A DNA stretch of 64,000 nt from assembly GCA_020746835.1 (NCBI GenBank), contig JAGPNK010000009.1:124001-188000 (forward strand), read 5' to 3'. The translations under genes were made by a program, and so were the position numbers. Shown here piece after piece: positions 11,661-23,897 of the stretch; position 1 is the stretch's first letter; each line of letters starts with the position of its first letter. Origin of the DNA: Stachybotrys elegans (Eukaryota; Ascomycota; Sordariomycetes; Hypocreales; Stachybotryaceae). The notes under the pieces are model-generated. The model searched no databases. It was given only the letters and a program-made list of their open reading frames with translations, and had not been told where the DNA came from.

Positions 11661-13128
11661 ATGGCGAGCAAACCGAAATCACGATGGGCCGACACCGAGG
11701 CAGACGCCGAGCTTGACGCCAAACTTGAGAAGGAGAAGCAGGAGAAGCGGCGCAAGAAGGCTGAGAAGGCGCGTAGGCTCGAGGAAGAGAAGAAGCAGGC
11801 GGCGGCGACCCTCGCAGCCTCGCGGCAGCAGGACGACAACGACGATGACGACCGGCCTTCGAAGCGTCGCAAGGTGACGCCCGAGCCGGGCGCCGCGTCC
11901 AATGGGGCGAAAGATGCAGCTCCGCGAAAACTACTGCGCTACGAGTCGCGCGGGTGGGACAAGAGCCGCAGCGTGGAGAACTACGAGCGGCTCAACGATA
12001 TTGAGGAGGGTGCATACGGCTTGGTGGTGCGGGCGAGGCAGAAGTCAACGGGGAAAGTGGTTGCGTTGAAACAGCTCAAGCTCACGCCTGGCGATGCAGA
12101 GGGTGTCCCGGTGACTGGGCTCCGCGAGATTCAGATCCTGCGCGCCTGCAGTCATAAGAACGTTGTCGGTCTGGAGGAGATTGTCGTTGGCGACAATGTG
12201 TCCAAGATGAACAAGTAAGTGCAAGGGACATGCGCGGTGAAGTCGCATAGGATCACTTTGCTAACCCAATGGCTCCCATAGCTCCATATTCCTCGTTCTC
12301 GAGTTCCTCGAACACGATTTACGAACGATCCTGGAAGACATCTCCGAGCCCTTTCTCTCCTCCGAAGTCAAGCAGCTCCTCCTCCAGCTGACATCTGGAG
12401 TCGCATACCTCCACGAAAACTGGATCCTACATCGCGACCTCAAGACATCCAACATCCTCCTCAACAACCGCGGTCGCCTAAAGATTGCCGACTTCGGCAT
12501 GGCCCGGTATGTCGGCGACCCGCCCCCTAAGCTCACGCGGGTCGTCGTCACGCTGTGGTACCGTGCACCCGAGGTCATCATGGGCGCGAAGGAGTACGGT
12601 TCGGCCATTGACATGTGGAGCGTGGGCTGCATCTTCGGAGAGCTGATGACCTGCGAGCCTCTGCTTCAGGGCGATAATGAAGCCGCGCAGATCCATAAGA
12701 TCTTCGAGCTTTGCGGCACACCCACTGAGGAGTCTTGGCCGGGGTTCAGGAAACTCCCCAACGCCCGCTCCCTTCGGCTACCCAGGACGACCACGGCTAC
12801 AGGGTCTGTTGTGCGGACCAAGTTTTCGACATTGACGTCGGCTGGCGTCGCACTCCTCGATAGCCTCCTGGCATTGAACCCTAAGCGACGTCCATCGGCC
12901 AAGGAGATGCTCAACCACGAGTACTTCCGCCAGGATCCCAAACCTAAGCCGGAGAGCCTCTTCCCGACGTTCCCTAGCAAGGCGGGGCAGGAGAAGAGAC
13001 GTCGACATGAACCTCACGCACCTGTTAGAGGCCAAGCTGCTGCTCTCGGCGATGTTGATTTCAGTGGCATCTTCCAGGATCGTGACAAGGAGCAACGCGG
13101 TGCAGGTTTCAGCTTGCGAATGGGATGA
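11661..13128 (+). CDS. CDK11 (PITSLRE)-like cyclin-dependent kinase
   Basis: Protein of 466 residues, exons 11661-12214 and 12282-13128. Residues 10-60 form a highly charged coiled-coil-like region and KRRK near 68-71 is a likely nuclear signal. The kinase domain begins at about 105: glycine loop EEGAYG, VALKQLK with Lys137, the helix PVTGLRE (150-156) replacing the name-giving PITSLRE, HRDLKTSN (235-242), ADFG (254-257), and YRAPE. RSVENYERLNDIEEGAYGLVVRA is typical of CDK11/CDK10 rather than Cdk1. CDK11 kinases act with L-type cyclins in transcription and splicing and, in yeasts, phosphorylate Mediator. The C-terminal tail (DVDFSGIFQDRD...) is family-like. CDK10 is the alternative, less likely given the charged N-terminus. 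Confidence 0.9.
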
Positions 13129-13564
13129 GGCTGGTGGTGAAAGACTGTAGAAAGCTGTAACATGGTTGTGTGAGGAAGCAGTGTGCCCGGAACCGTGACG
13201 CCAGAGGTCGTGGACTCCCGCTAAATCGTGTTTGGCATGGGAGATGGCGAGTTACCGCGGGCATGTATGAATTATGAAGTCCATGAAAGCACATAGATCA
13301 TTAGAGTTTGTATACTAAATGGACGCCCAAAAAATAACATGATACGCCCAATTCCTTGTCGTGCACAAGTGACATGCAGCCCAATTTTATGACAACGCCG
13401 CTCTCAAATCCGCCATTATATCACCTGTAATGCTTGCCCGCCTGTACAACCATGCTGGACAAAGGTGGTCAAGACATTGGAGATCCAAAACATAGATACA
13501 ACAAGAACCTGCGCTAGCTGAGACAGGTATGAGTGAGTTCGTATATAGTGTAAGCGGTCAAGCC
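13129..13564. other. Convergent 3' intergenic region
   Basis: Gap between convergent stop codons, AT-rich around 13300-13350. No gene seen. Confidence 0.55.
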
Positions 13565-14464
13565 TTAGAAGAGGCCTAAGCCAACCGTGAACCAAGTGAA
13601 TCCAACCATTGTGGCCATGCTGACAACCAAGGCAACGGCTGTAGCCTGGTTTCCGGCCTTGGCAGCCGCATTGGCGAACTGAGGGTTTGCCGCCAGCCAA
13701 TCGCGGTAGCTCGTAGCCTGGGCTCCCTCGTACAGACCGAAGGTAAGGCCAGAGTAGGCACCCAGGTATCCGGCGGAAGGCACATCGGTAATTTCGGCCT
13801 CCGAGTCCTTGATGATGAGAGTGTACAGCTCCTGGAGGAGGGGGTCTTGAGGATCGTTGGCCTGATCGGTGGTGTCCCAGGTGTAAGCAATGTCTGTGGC
13901 GTACGTCATGTTGGAGCTGAGGGTCCAGGTCTTGGAGGCAGCCTGGCAGCTGATGAGAAGATCAACACCAGTAGGCGTACCGCGGACATTGGTGAAGTTC
14001 CAGCTGAAAGTGACATGGTCGCTGATCTTGTATAGGGGAGTGGGCTCGAGTGTAGTGATTGGGGTGATCATGCTCACGCCACCTGTGCCAGCGCTTGGCG
14101 GGAATCGAGTGCGGTGTGTACTGGTGGTGCGTGTGCCCGACCTACTTTGCGAGGTGTTCTCATCGTTGTTGTCATCGGTGTTGTTGTCATCGCCGGTGTT
14201 GGTCGGGCGATTCCTACTAGGGCTGGTGGTGGAGGGCGGCTCTGTTGTTGGGCTGTCCCTTCCATTGCCTGTAGCTTAATCTCCAGTCAGCACATCCTTC
14301 GATCAATGGAAGGCATCTGAAGCCTTACTCGTCGGCTCGTCAGGTTCCGCATCATTTTGACGAACGACGAGGCCATCGTCCATGTCGACTCGGTGTCCCC
14401 ACGTAATGGAGGCCAGAGAAGAAAGGCATACTGCCAGCTGAACGAGAGTTGGACCGGGACGCAT
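13565..14464 (-). CDS. Secreted or membrane-anchored fungal protein of unknown function (DUF7137-like)
   Basis: Protein of 279 residues from exons 14329-14464 and 13565-14268, intron 60 bp. The first exon supplies a signal peptide (MRPGPTLVQLAVCLSSLASI). A low-complexity linker rich in T, S, N and D follows (about 46-100), typical of an O-glycosylated stalk. The folded core (about 115-245) includes DHVTFSWNFTNVRGTPTGVD and a run of acidic residues. The C-terminus is hydrophobic (TAVALVVSMATMVGFTWFTVGLGLF), either a membrane span or a GPI-type signal. I recall similar architecture in conserved filamentous-fungal proteins labelled DUF7137, but the role is unknown. Likely at the cell surface or in the secretory pathway; this is inference. 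Confidence 0.82.
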
Positions 14465-16394
14465 GATTCGTGATGCTCTCGACGGTTATGGTGGTGTATG
14501 AATTCCGTATCAAAAGACCCGGCGAGGAAGGCAAGACGGTCGAAGTGAGGTCGGCTTTGGGGCTCGTATGATGTGGGCGGTTGGGCCCCTTTGAGCAAAA
14601 CAAGACAATTCTCGGCTGATGGGGGTGAGGCAACGAGCGTCAATAGAGGGCGTTGGCAAAACGACAAGCTGGATTAAATAGTCGTATGTATGTAGCGAGA
14701 GACGAAAATTCGAAAGCGAATGGAACAGGAGCAAAATGACAGATGCAAGATGCTTGACACCTGGATCAAATGGATGAATGATGGAGAGGAAGGAGAAAAG
14801 ACTGGAAGAACTGGAGGCTTCCAGGTAGACAAGGCCCAAGACCAGAACCAGGGAAGGGGATTAGTACAGGGGGCGCATAACTGGCAATCGAGTACAGGGG
14901 ATCGATCAAGGCCAGGCGGCGGGCCCAGGGATGGGGAGAGCCGAAGACTTCCACCACCAAGTTGAGACATGGGTGAGGCAGCCTTGACCTGAAGAGGCAA
15001 GGCGAGCGCTGAGGAGGGACATTCTGGTACCAGCGTCGAAGCGTCAAAAATGCTGCGAGGACAAGTACTAATTCGACTGTGTCTTGGATTTCCACTTTAC
15101 TTAGCTTGGCTGGGCCATCTTTTACCTTTTTTTCTGTTGCTTTATTTTTATTTTTATTTTTTTTTCTCATGTGCCCAGGACAGGCCGGGACGGGACAGCA
15201 GTCAAGCATGAATACGAGGATCAACAAACCCACACACCAGAAGCTTGCACAGCCCTTCTTTACACGGACGCCGCTTCTGCACGCCGCTAGGGATGACGGC
15301 GCATTTTGACTTTATGCCAGCCCATACCCGCACGTTTGTTCGCACGCCTCGAGTTTCTCTCCAGCACACACTCGCCACATGATCCCGTGTTCGGAGCGAC
15401 GGACACGACATGACTCCGTAATAAACCATGCCAAAGGCGTGAGACGAGCAAGTGGCATCGGCCGCGTTTCCACAATGCGCAGTGTGTAGATACATACACA
15501 AACGATAAAAGAGAGCTGCTGTGGGAATACTGTAGTATATATGTATTATTTGCCACTCGTATTGCATCTGCGTTCAAAGAACACGATGGGGCCAGCCTGC
15601 AGAGTGCAATGTGCCACCAGCTTCGTACCGAGTGGGAGCGGCCTGGAGCACAGAACGACTGGCTTCGTAATACCCATGTCTAATTATACATTACCTACTT
15701 TGGACCTCGCTGGCTGGATGGCTTGCTACTGTTTGCGGCTTATTTTCGTTGTTTGCGGTTAGAGACAGCTTACTGCCGTTTGTGCTGGCGCTTCCCCATT
15801 CAGTACTATTTAGTACATACATACCTACCTACATATATCATAGCCGCCTCGTTGAAGCAACGTGAATTGCAAGATCCACCATGCCAAAAGTGTGGATTGC
15901 CTATGCTGTCAGGTTCGAGATGGCTTCATCCTCAATAGGAGTAAACCTACTCATCTTGCTCTCAGAGGGGTTTTGTCAGTACAGTAGTACTAAGGTAGAT
16001 GCCTACCTGCCTAGGTACTTACCTATCTGTAGCAAATAAGATGTCTGTACTGCATTTATATATGCGGCTTGCTGAAAAGTCGGGTGCTGGGGTAACTGCC
16101 GTTGGTCGGCAGCTGACAACAGGCGACAGGTCCTCTGCACTTTGCGAGGCAGCCACGGCACAAAGGTAGGTAGGCAGGTAGTAGGGGGGCACCTACCTCG
16201 CTTGACATGCTTCTACACACAAACACCGCCTGCCTGCTGCCATCAACAAAGTACAGCCAAGTAAACCACCTGCTTCTGTATCAACCAACCACCATTCACG
16301 TGGACTGCAATCTCCTTCTTCTGCCCAACTTCGATGGACCTCTCGCCTTTCTATCATCTGCACTTCCATCATCGTTCTCAACGCCCCATCCATC
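14465..16394. other. Long divergent intergenic region
   Basis: No supported gene in about 1.9 kb. It holds a T-rich tract (about 15117-15168), AT-rich patches near 15530 and 15830, TAGGTACC-like words at 15992-16025 and 16163-16198, and a pyrimidine-rich leader before the next + strand gene. Open frames present are compositionally biased and lack recognisable text. Confidence 0.55.
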
Positions 16395-18078
16395 ATGGCA
16401 CAACCTTGTGAGTCTAACTGACGGTGCATCTGACCTGTGCCGCCCGTTTCCCGCAAAGGTTGACGAGCCCAATTTGGCAACTCTGACATGGCTGACTTGG
16501 CGTACCCTCATAGCGACAGATGTGTACCACGATACCATGGCAGGCTTCGGCCCCGATTCCAACAGGATCCGCTGCCCCCCCGGCTTCGAATTTCACCCAG
16601 CTCAGCACCAGCGTCAATCCTCATCTGGCGCTGAAGGCCTCTCGACACTTGAGCCCGAGCATGAACAGAATCAGTCATATACCTTCATGCCCTCTGCTGC
16701 GTCTGTTCAAATTGGAAGCGTCGAGTACGATCATCTTATACAGGCGGCCTACAAGTATGGTGTGTATAGCAACAATCCTATCCATACCATGTCTGGTCAT
16801 GGCGTTGGGAAGCTGGCAAGACTTTTGTTAATAGACAATAGCGAATCTTCGACAGAATCTCATCAACGGTGGAGTCGAAGAACAAACCATCGAGGCAAGT
16901 TAACTGGATGATGTACATGGCATGGAGCTTCGTGGATCATTAGCCCTGCTGTTCCTTCTTATCCTTTGTCAAGCTCGCTAATCCTCGGCGTGGTCATGTA
17001 GTTTCTGAGCAACCATGTACCCGATACAGCTCCTCCCAATGCCTCACAGGTAGCCCAGTATGCCACGGCAGATCAGGATGTCTTCGGCCTGGACGTCACG
17101 CAAGCAAGGCCCCCTTTGGGCATTACACGCCGAGAATTAAATAATGTCAAGTCTCCCTGCATCTTCCGCCGGCCTGAACCGGAATCCAGCTGGGCTGATG
17201 ACGAACCGTCTACGATTGATGCTTCTTCTGTTTCCGACCTACCTGTAATCCGTCGTCGAGACTCGGATGGTACAACTGACAACACGGCTGACACAGAATC
17301 GGATGATGAAACCTGTCGCTCAGTTGCTCCAGAGGGAGACGCACGACGAACACTACAGCTCACAAATCTTGCCAATGGAACTACACATCAGGACGTCGCT
17401 GATGCTGTTCGAGGAGGCCAGGTCTTGGACATATATGTCCGGTATAGGGAGAACATGGCCTCTATCTCGTTTTATAGTGGCACCGATGCGCAACGCTTTC
17501 TGAGCCACGCGATGCAAACAGGTCTGTACATCAAAGGGAAGAAGGTAAGTGTCTATATCTCATTGCTTTCGTGCTTCATATATCTGACATGGCCATCTTA
17601 GGTGAATGTGGCTTGGAACACCCGCCAGTACAAACTCCTACCGTTCCTCACCAACAAGATCAGGAGTGGCGCGTCAAGGAATCTTGTCATCTGGCGATGT
17701 GATCCCAACCTAACCGAGGAATCTGTTCGTGAAGATCTTGATCACATACATAACTTGGTTGTCATCAAGGTTGCCTTTGTAAGAGGTGACTGCTTCATCA
17801 GTACAAACTCGGTAACTAGTGCTATATCCGCTCGCAGCTGTATGATGACGCGCCTGTGAGTATTTCTCCCTAACCACCTCCCACACGAATGCCAATTGAC
17901 ATTGTTCCACAGCAAATACAAGAGATCACGTATTGATTGGGCTGCTGATGAGTGTGCGCGGCCCATCGAGAAGTTGATGTCGCCCCGGCGCTACGTGAGT
18001 TCGCCCGTCGTTGCTCAGCAATCTGCGCTTTCCCTGGCGAATCGATTTGATCTTCTGGCTACCCAGGAATTCTCCTGA
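16395..18078 (+). CDS. Two-RRM RNA-binding protein, Nrd1-like (negative regulator of differentiation type)
   Basis: Preferred model, 424 residues: exons 16395-16407, 16514-16759, 16842-16894, 17002-17544, 17602-17855, 17913-18078. The 13-nt first exon (MAQP, strong donor gtgagt) joins in frame to STDVYHDTMAGFGPD; a start at 16537 (MAGFGPD) is the alternative. YKYANLRQNLINGGV arises across intron 2. Intron 3 uses a GC donor (GAG|GCAAGT). Two RRM-like modules occupy about 210-290 (RTLQLTNLANGTT, MASISFYS) and 310-390 (RNLVIWRCDPNLTEESVREDLDHIHN, KRSRIDWAADECARP). The family in fission yeast, Nrd1, binds mRNA and represses sexual differentiation genes. The protein appears shorter than relatives, which often have further RRMs, so it may be a paralogue. 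Confidence 0.83.
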
Positions 18079-18571
18079 AAGCAGACTCTCGAGGGGTGGA
18101 CGTTATGAGAGTTTTCGGGTATTGGTGCAATTTCCGTCGCAAGACGGATATCACCCCCTATCAAATTGCTACGCCCCAGCGTAAGTCAAGAGTAGACGGC
18201 CAAACCCCCGAGGGGTAGAGAGAGAGGTGGGCGGATATACCAATAGCGAGGATGTTTCCTTTTCCCATTCACACGGGCTTACACATTGATGACCACCTCG
18301 GGTGCGGTAAACCAACCACAATACACCATAGTAACGAGCAAGGATTTTCTTATTTTTTGTCGCAAGTAACTATATGCACGCTACAAACAAAACAAATCAA
18401 CGGAGACCCTCCCCAAAGCCCTGACAGTACCTGTTAGTTAGCGATATCTGATGAACCTTCCCAAAGGACATCGCTCTCCATCCTTGCCAATGTGACCCCC
18501 AAGATCCCATACCAGACTATAATTTAAATCACCCCGCAGTTCCGTTCATCCGTATCTCTTTCAGATCCTCA
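18079..18571. other. Convergent 3' intergenic region
   Basis: Gap between convergent stop codons. It contains AT-rich segments (about 18340-18400 and 18520) likely to be UTR and poly(A) DNA. No gene seen. Confidence 0.55.
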
Positions 18572-21154
18572 TCATCGCGCCGCGTTATTAGTTACAGATT
18601 GGAGATAACCCAACAAGAAGCTCTGGTCCGCCGGGGAGATAGGCGTCTGGCGACCGAGGCGCGAGGACGCGCTGTTGGATGCCATGGACGCCACGCGGGA
18701 TCGGGGTGCTTCCGCAGCCTCGTGTGGAATGTGTTCGTGTGCCAGAGCACTGCCAGGTCTCTGCTGCTTACCAAAAAGGGATAGCAGCTGGCGCTTCTGT
18801 TGATCGTTGGAGGCGTCGGGTCGACGCTGGTGAGCAGTTGGTGAAGGGGCGCCAGATGCAGTGGGAGGGCTGACCACTGGGCGACCGGCCCGCGGGTGGT
18901 TCTGGAATCCTTGCACCAGCGTCTTGGGAGAGACAGATGCTTGTTCGCCTAGGCCATAAGCTCGAGGATCTTGACCACGCTGAAGGATGCGAGGTGCCTG
19001 CGGGTGCGACTGGGCAGCATGGTGTCCTTGATAGACACCTGGTATCTGACCAGCACCAGCACTAGCCATCATGTTGGGCTGAGCAGGGCCAGATTGTATG
19101 GACAGCTGCTCGAAGGACAGGCCAGAGACTGGGTCTATGTGACCCTGGCTCGGGTTCCTTGACACAGGCAGCATTGGAGCGCTGATGGGCACCTGCCCGG
19201 GGAACTGAGGTAGGGACTCCTTCTCTACCGGACTCTGTGGGCTTAGGTGACCCGTAGCATCGATAGATCCTCTGTGCAATCCCTGTATTGGGGTATCTGG
19301 CGACCCCATGGATGCCTTCTTGAACATACCCAGCAGAGCAGAGCGGTGCTGGTCCGCAGGGGGCGCAACAGCTGTACCCGCCAGTTCTGTAGGACTCTTC
19401 TGGTGCACCACAGGCTGATGTGCCGTGCCGTAAGACGAGGCCCTGTGTCCCTGTCCAGAGTATCTGGCTTGACTGGGAGGGTAGTTCTCTGGAAGCTGGG
19501 CTGGATTGGCAGGGGCAACGTCTCGCTTGAATGCACTCAGCAAATCCATGGACTGGCCAGTCAGGTGAATGGGCCCAGCACCAGCCTGGGGAACGGGAGC
19601 ATGCTGCTGGGGAACAGCCTGCGGCATGGCCTGTTGGAGCTGCTGGGGGAACTGGTTCTCAACCCCCCCATAGGTTGACTGTCTGCGGGCTCCGTCCGCG
19701 TACTGCACTTGTGCGTTTTCCTGGAAAACGCTGCTGTTGAACATGGCGCGTTGAACCTGTGGTGGGAGAGGCTGAGGGTGGACCAGCGGTGCTTGGTTGC
19801 TGTAGCGCTGCTCGGCCATAGCCATGTACGCTTGCGGTGGAAGTTGGTGGGCATGCGCTTGGCCTTGTTGATGATTCCAAGAAGCGGCCTGCTGGTTTTG
19901 TGGTAGGGTAAAGGATGGCGGCGCTTCATGCATGTTGAGAGGAACGCCATGTTGGTTGGTGTGGTGATGGGGGTTTCGGGGCTGCGGCGTTCCGCCCGCG
20001 TTGTGCGCCATGGGGGTATGAGGCAAATGGGCGGCAGGCTGTGCTGGTGCGGCCATACCGCCACTTTTCGATTGGAGGATAGATAAGAGGGCACTGCCTT
20101 TGTCCTCTTGAGCAGTCGCCGGTTGGAGTCCCTGTGTTGGGGGCTGCATCTTCAGCAGTCGCTGCAGCTCCTGAGTAGCGCCATCTAGAGTCTCGATGGC
20201 TGGCACATGGTAAGGAGCAGGCATGTCTGACTGGTTCCAGGTGTCGTCCTCGGTAACGACCTCCTCGACAGACATGTATGGGTGGAGGTGAGCTTGTCGT
20301 CCTGCTGCTGCGGCAGCCTTCTTCTCGTCCAGCTTCTTCTGCTGGGTGACCCATTTTTTGAGAGGTACGAGGAAGGGTGCAACCATATAAAACTTGTTTG
20401 CCTGGGGGCCGGCAGCTTCTTCGTGCTGATTCTGGCCGCCCTTCTTGCGGAAACTTGGGAGCTCTGATAGTTTGTACCATTGGATCTTGCTGATCTCCTT
20501 GCGGGTCTGTGGCTGGAAGTTGGTGTCCATGGGTACGTTGCGGAATATGTATAAACGAAGCTGCTGCTGTTTGATAGGTATTTCAATGTACTTTGGCTTA
20601 GCTTCGGTGGGCACAAGGCCGGCTGTGCGGAGATCTAAGCCTGTCTCCTCCCATACTTCTCGGACTGCACAGTCTAGGTCGTCCTCGTCCTTGTTGATCT
20701 TTCCTCGAGGGAAACTCCAGCTGGCGCCCTTCTTCCAAGCCTTGACCAGCACAGCCGAATCCATTTCCTGGTTCAGAAGGATGGCGCCGCGAACCGGGAC
20801 ACGGGTCTTGTACTCGAGGAATTCTTCAAAGGCCTTGGTATGATTCTCGACGGAGAAGGAGGCCAGCAGGGGACAGTGCTGGAAGATGCGCAGACAGAAA
20901 GTCCGCAGGGTCATGGACGGCAGGGATGCATCGAGAGGTCGGATGAAATCCTCGTAGAACCATTGGGCTTCCTCCACTTGGAAGCATATTCGCGCGACCG
21001 AGGACAGGTCTTCCTCGGGAAGATTGATGATGAAACGGACGCAAAGATCGTCCAGCCCTATGGATTAAAGATTAGGCTGCTTGTCGGGTGTGCGCAGAGA
21101 GGGACGGGCGTTTCTCGGCTTACAATCTTCCAGCTGCATTTGTTTTCCGGCCAT
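18572..21154 (-). CDS. DCP2: mRNA decapping enzyme Dcp2
   Basis: Protein of 838 residues, exons 21124-21154 and 18572-21057. The 31-nt first exon gives MAGKQMQLED, joining to WLDDLCVRFIINLPEEDLSS, the Dcp2 N-terminal regulatory helix domain that binds Dcp1. The Nudix fold follows at about 95-245, with a perfect Nudix box: G129, E135, R143-E144, E147-E148, G150, preceded by WSFPRGK. Box B continues to about 245. The enzyme hydrolyses the m7G cap in P-bodies, committing mRNA to 5'-3' decay. Residues from about 260 to the end are a long Q/P/H/A-rich disordered tail with short conserved-looking motifs such as LLSAFKRD, ALLGMFKKAS and LLSLFGKQ, which resemble the helical leucine-rich motifs that bind Edc3/Pat1 in yeast Dcp2. 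Confidence 0.96.
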
Positions 21155-22459
21155 GGTGTCACTCTCTACCCAGAAACCATGCTCTATCGGGTATATCTGC
21201 TAAGTGGGATGCGACAAGTTCGGTGCCGGGATCAGAAGGAGAGAACGGTGCGTATTGTATCTCAGGACTTGGCGAGACGTGTTATCGTGGTAGTGTGCGA
21301 CAAGGTGATGAGCATTGTTCGTGCAAGGCGACGCTTTGGAAGCTCCGAAAGAGGATGGAGGCCGAGTCGCGACAGCTGCCAACGATGTGCGCGACAGTGC
21401 TGTCAGCCTCGAAAAGAATCAACTCGAGCCTGAAAAGGCGAGGCAAAAAGGGAGGGGGGAAAGAGGGGAAATGATGTCGAAAAGGTCACGGTGGGAGTAG
21501 TGTTTATGGTGTCGTGGAGTGGATGATGGGCAGAAATTGGGTGTTTGGGCAAGATAGGCACGGATACACTTTGGATCTCATTGTCAGGACCTAACTTGAG
21601 GTACAGGCTGATGTGGTCGCGCCCACCCGCGGCCTAACCACGTCGTCGCAAAGGGACCTACGGTGCTGCGGGCCGGGTATTTTGCCGGGGGTCTTGACTA
21701 AGTCTTGACTGCGCTGCAAGACAGGCTGGTCATACTGCCAGGGCCAATGGATTTAGGTACAGAGGGGTCGAAGTGGGCCTTGCCGTGCAGCTTGGCAGTG
21801 AAACAACAGGTCCACGCATAGCACAGTGCATGAGCATCGACCAAGCCTTGTCCTTTGGGCCTTGATTGTACAGAAGGTCTGGACTGCTCGGGAGCGGTCG
21901 GGTCATGCACAGCCACAGGTTCCAAGCTACCGAGCCTGCGACTGATCACAATGTTCCCTTCTTCCGCTCTCTTTCATTGGGCTTGCCGCAGCGCCACACC
22001 GGGACAGCTGGACAGCGGGTCAAAGAAAAGTGATGGAAAGTGGCGGTGCAGCAGGCCTAGATTAGTAGACGTATGTACATAGACAGGGCCCGCCCCTGGG
22101 ACCAACTTCGACGCATTACATCATTCCACCTTACTTATGTATGTATGCTTAAGCTCCCGTCGCCCGCCATCCGCCCCCGTCCCAGCTGTGTGTCGTCGTC
22201 GTCTCACGCTAGGCTCTCCTGCGAAAAACAAGAAATCAAGTGATCGTCATTCGTGGCTGTCACTGCATTTAAGAGCCAGAACCACTCACTTTTATTTCTC
22301 CTTGAACAACGACGAGGTTCCTCTACTTTTCTGTCTTGTCCCCTATTCATATTTGCAGAAGCCACAGTCAGCCTCTAGCACAACTCTATTGTCTGGTCCA
22401 TCGACCGGGAGCATCCATTTCCCCTAGACGAAGACGGGATCCCCACCGCAGGATTTACA
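21155..22459. promoter_or_regulatory. Divergent promoter region, DCP2 and DUF4112 genes
   Basis: About 1.3 kb with no supported gene. Purine-rich sequence (21440-21480) borders the DCP2 side and a pyrimidine-rich leader precedes the + strand gene (22260-22450). ATTACATCATTCC near 22116 and a CATTTAAG word near 22267 are the only promoter-like words noted. Confidence 0.5.
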
Positions 22460-23413
22460 ATGGCCGCTTTCATCGCCAAGTTCGTTGGCAAAAAGATCCT
22501 GGCCGAAAGGCTGGAGAACCAATTTGGCACGGAGGTACGTTGTTCTGCCAGCGCCGCCCCAGCCTAGTCGCCGGGCATCGTCATCACACGAGGCGCAAAC
22601 AATGACGCTGACTTTTATCGGCAACAGGACCCGTACTTTGAGCAGGTTCCCGCATCGCGACTCGACGGCAAGCCTTCGGGCAAGGTCAAGCGCCGGAGAA
22701 AGGCCTTGCCTCCTGGCATCTCCGAACACGATGGCCGAGTGTTGACAAAGGTGAAGAGACGGGCCTACAGGCTTGACATGTGTCTCTTCAGCTTCATGGG
22801 CATCAAATTTGGTTGGGGAAGCGTGATTGGCATCGTTCCAGCGTAAGTCGACGATCCTGAAGCTCCCCTTACTGGTGTGTGTCTTGTACTAAGTCTGCGC
22901 AGCATTGGCGATGTCTTGGATGCTCTCCTCGCGCTCATGGTCTTCAAAACTTGCAACCAGGTCGAAGGTGGACTTCCTTCAGCCATCAAATTGAAGATGT
23001 TCTTGAACATCGCTTTTGATTTCGTCATTGGCATTATCCCCTTCGTCGGAGATATCGTCGATGCAGCCTTCCGCGCCAATACTCGCAATGCCATCATTCT
23101 CGAAGACTATTTGCGCGAGCAGGGCAAGAAGAACCTCAAAAAGCGTGGTGAGGTCGTCCCGGACATTGATCCAAGCAGCCCCGAGGAATACGATCGAAGG
23201 CAGCGGGAGCGTGAGGCCGGACTCGACTCAGAGCCGTCGGCCGTGCAAGATCCCATGCCCACTGCCCCCCAGACTGCCCAGGTCCGCAGTGACAGGCGTT
23301 GGTTTGGTCGTCAGGCCTCGCAGCAAGATGACCTCGAGACAGGCCACGCACGTCAAGATGGTCGCACTGAACGCACAAGCTCACGCCGAGAGAGCCGTCG
23401 TGAGCGACGTTAG
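22460..23413 (+). CDS. DUF4112 membrane-associated protein
   Basis: Protein of 266 residues, exons 22460-22534, 22628-22842 and 22903-23413. The ATG context is caaATGG and the N-terminus MAAFIAKFVGKKILAERLENQFGTE is amphipathic. The conserved core covers about residues 50-165: FGWGSVIGIVPAIGDVLDALLALMVF, then FLNIAFDFVIGIIPFVGDIVDAAFRANTRNAIILEDYL, the two mirrored IGxIPxxGDxxD segments that define DUF4112, found in bacteria and fungi. The two hydrophobic stretches suggest membrane insertion as hairpins. The C-terminal 100 residues are charged and disordered (RRQRERE, RRESRRERR). Function of the family is not known. Confidence 0.9.
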
Positions 23414-23897
23414 CGGTGGATGCCAATGAGGGAGGGGTGGCAATGAGGATATAAGACGTATGTCGTTCAGGCGGCAGTGGCTTGTGGCGGTTGATGTGGC
23501 TACGCTACTTGGGCCGTTTGGGTTTGGGCCTTTCGCTTTTGGCTTCCGTTATGAATTGAATGATGTAATGCATTGATCGCTTGTATACCATAAGCAACAT
23601 GGCAAGTTAGTCACCACTACTTACTTAGTATGGATGTGTAGAGCGGAGACCAGAAGAATAAAACTGGGATGATATGTTACCATCGAGAAGCCAAGGCGAT
23701 CGTCGATATCTGTGACTCAGTGTTGACCCTGCTGCGGAGCCCAACTGCTGCCGCAGACCCCGATGTACGAAACGACAGCGCGTGATGAACGCGTGGCTGG
23801 TCCACGGTGTAAGATCTGATAACTAGTGAGTGGGTAGCTCAGAAAGATCTGATAAGCCAACCTCATCACCACTGACGACGGTTACTGGGCCAGTGAC

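Noticed and set aside
14766..15233. Minus-strand open frame with a Lys/Asn-rich segment
   Set aside because: The KNKNKNK text comes from a T-rich tract on the plus strand; the remainder is proline/leucine noise.
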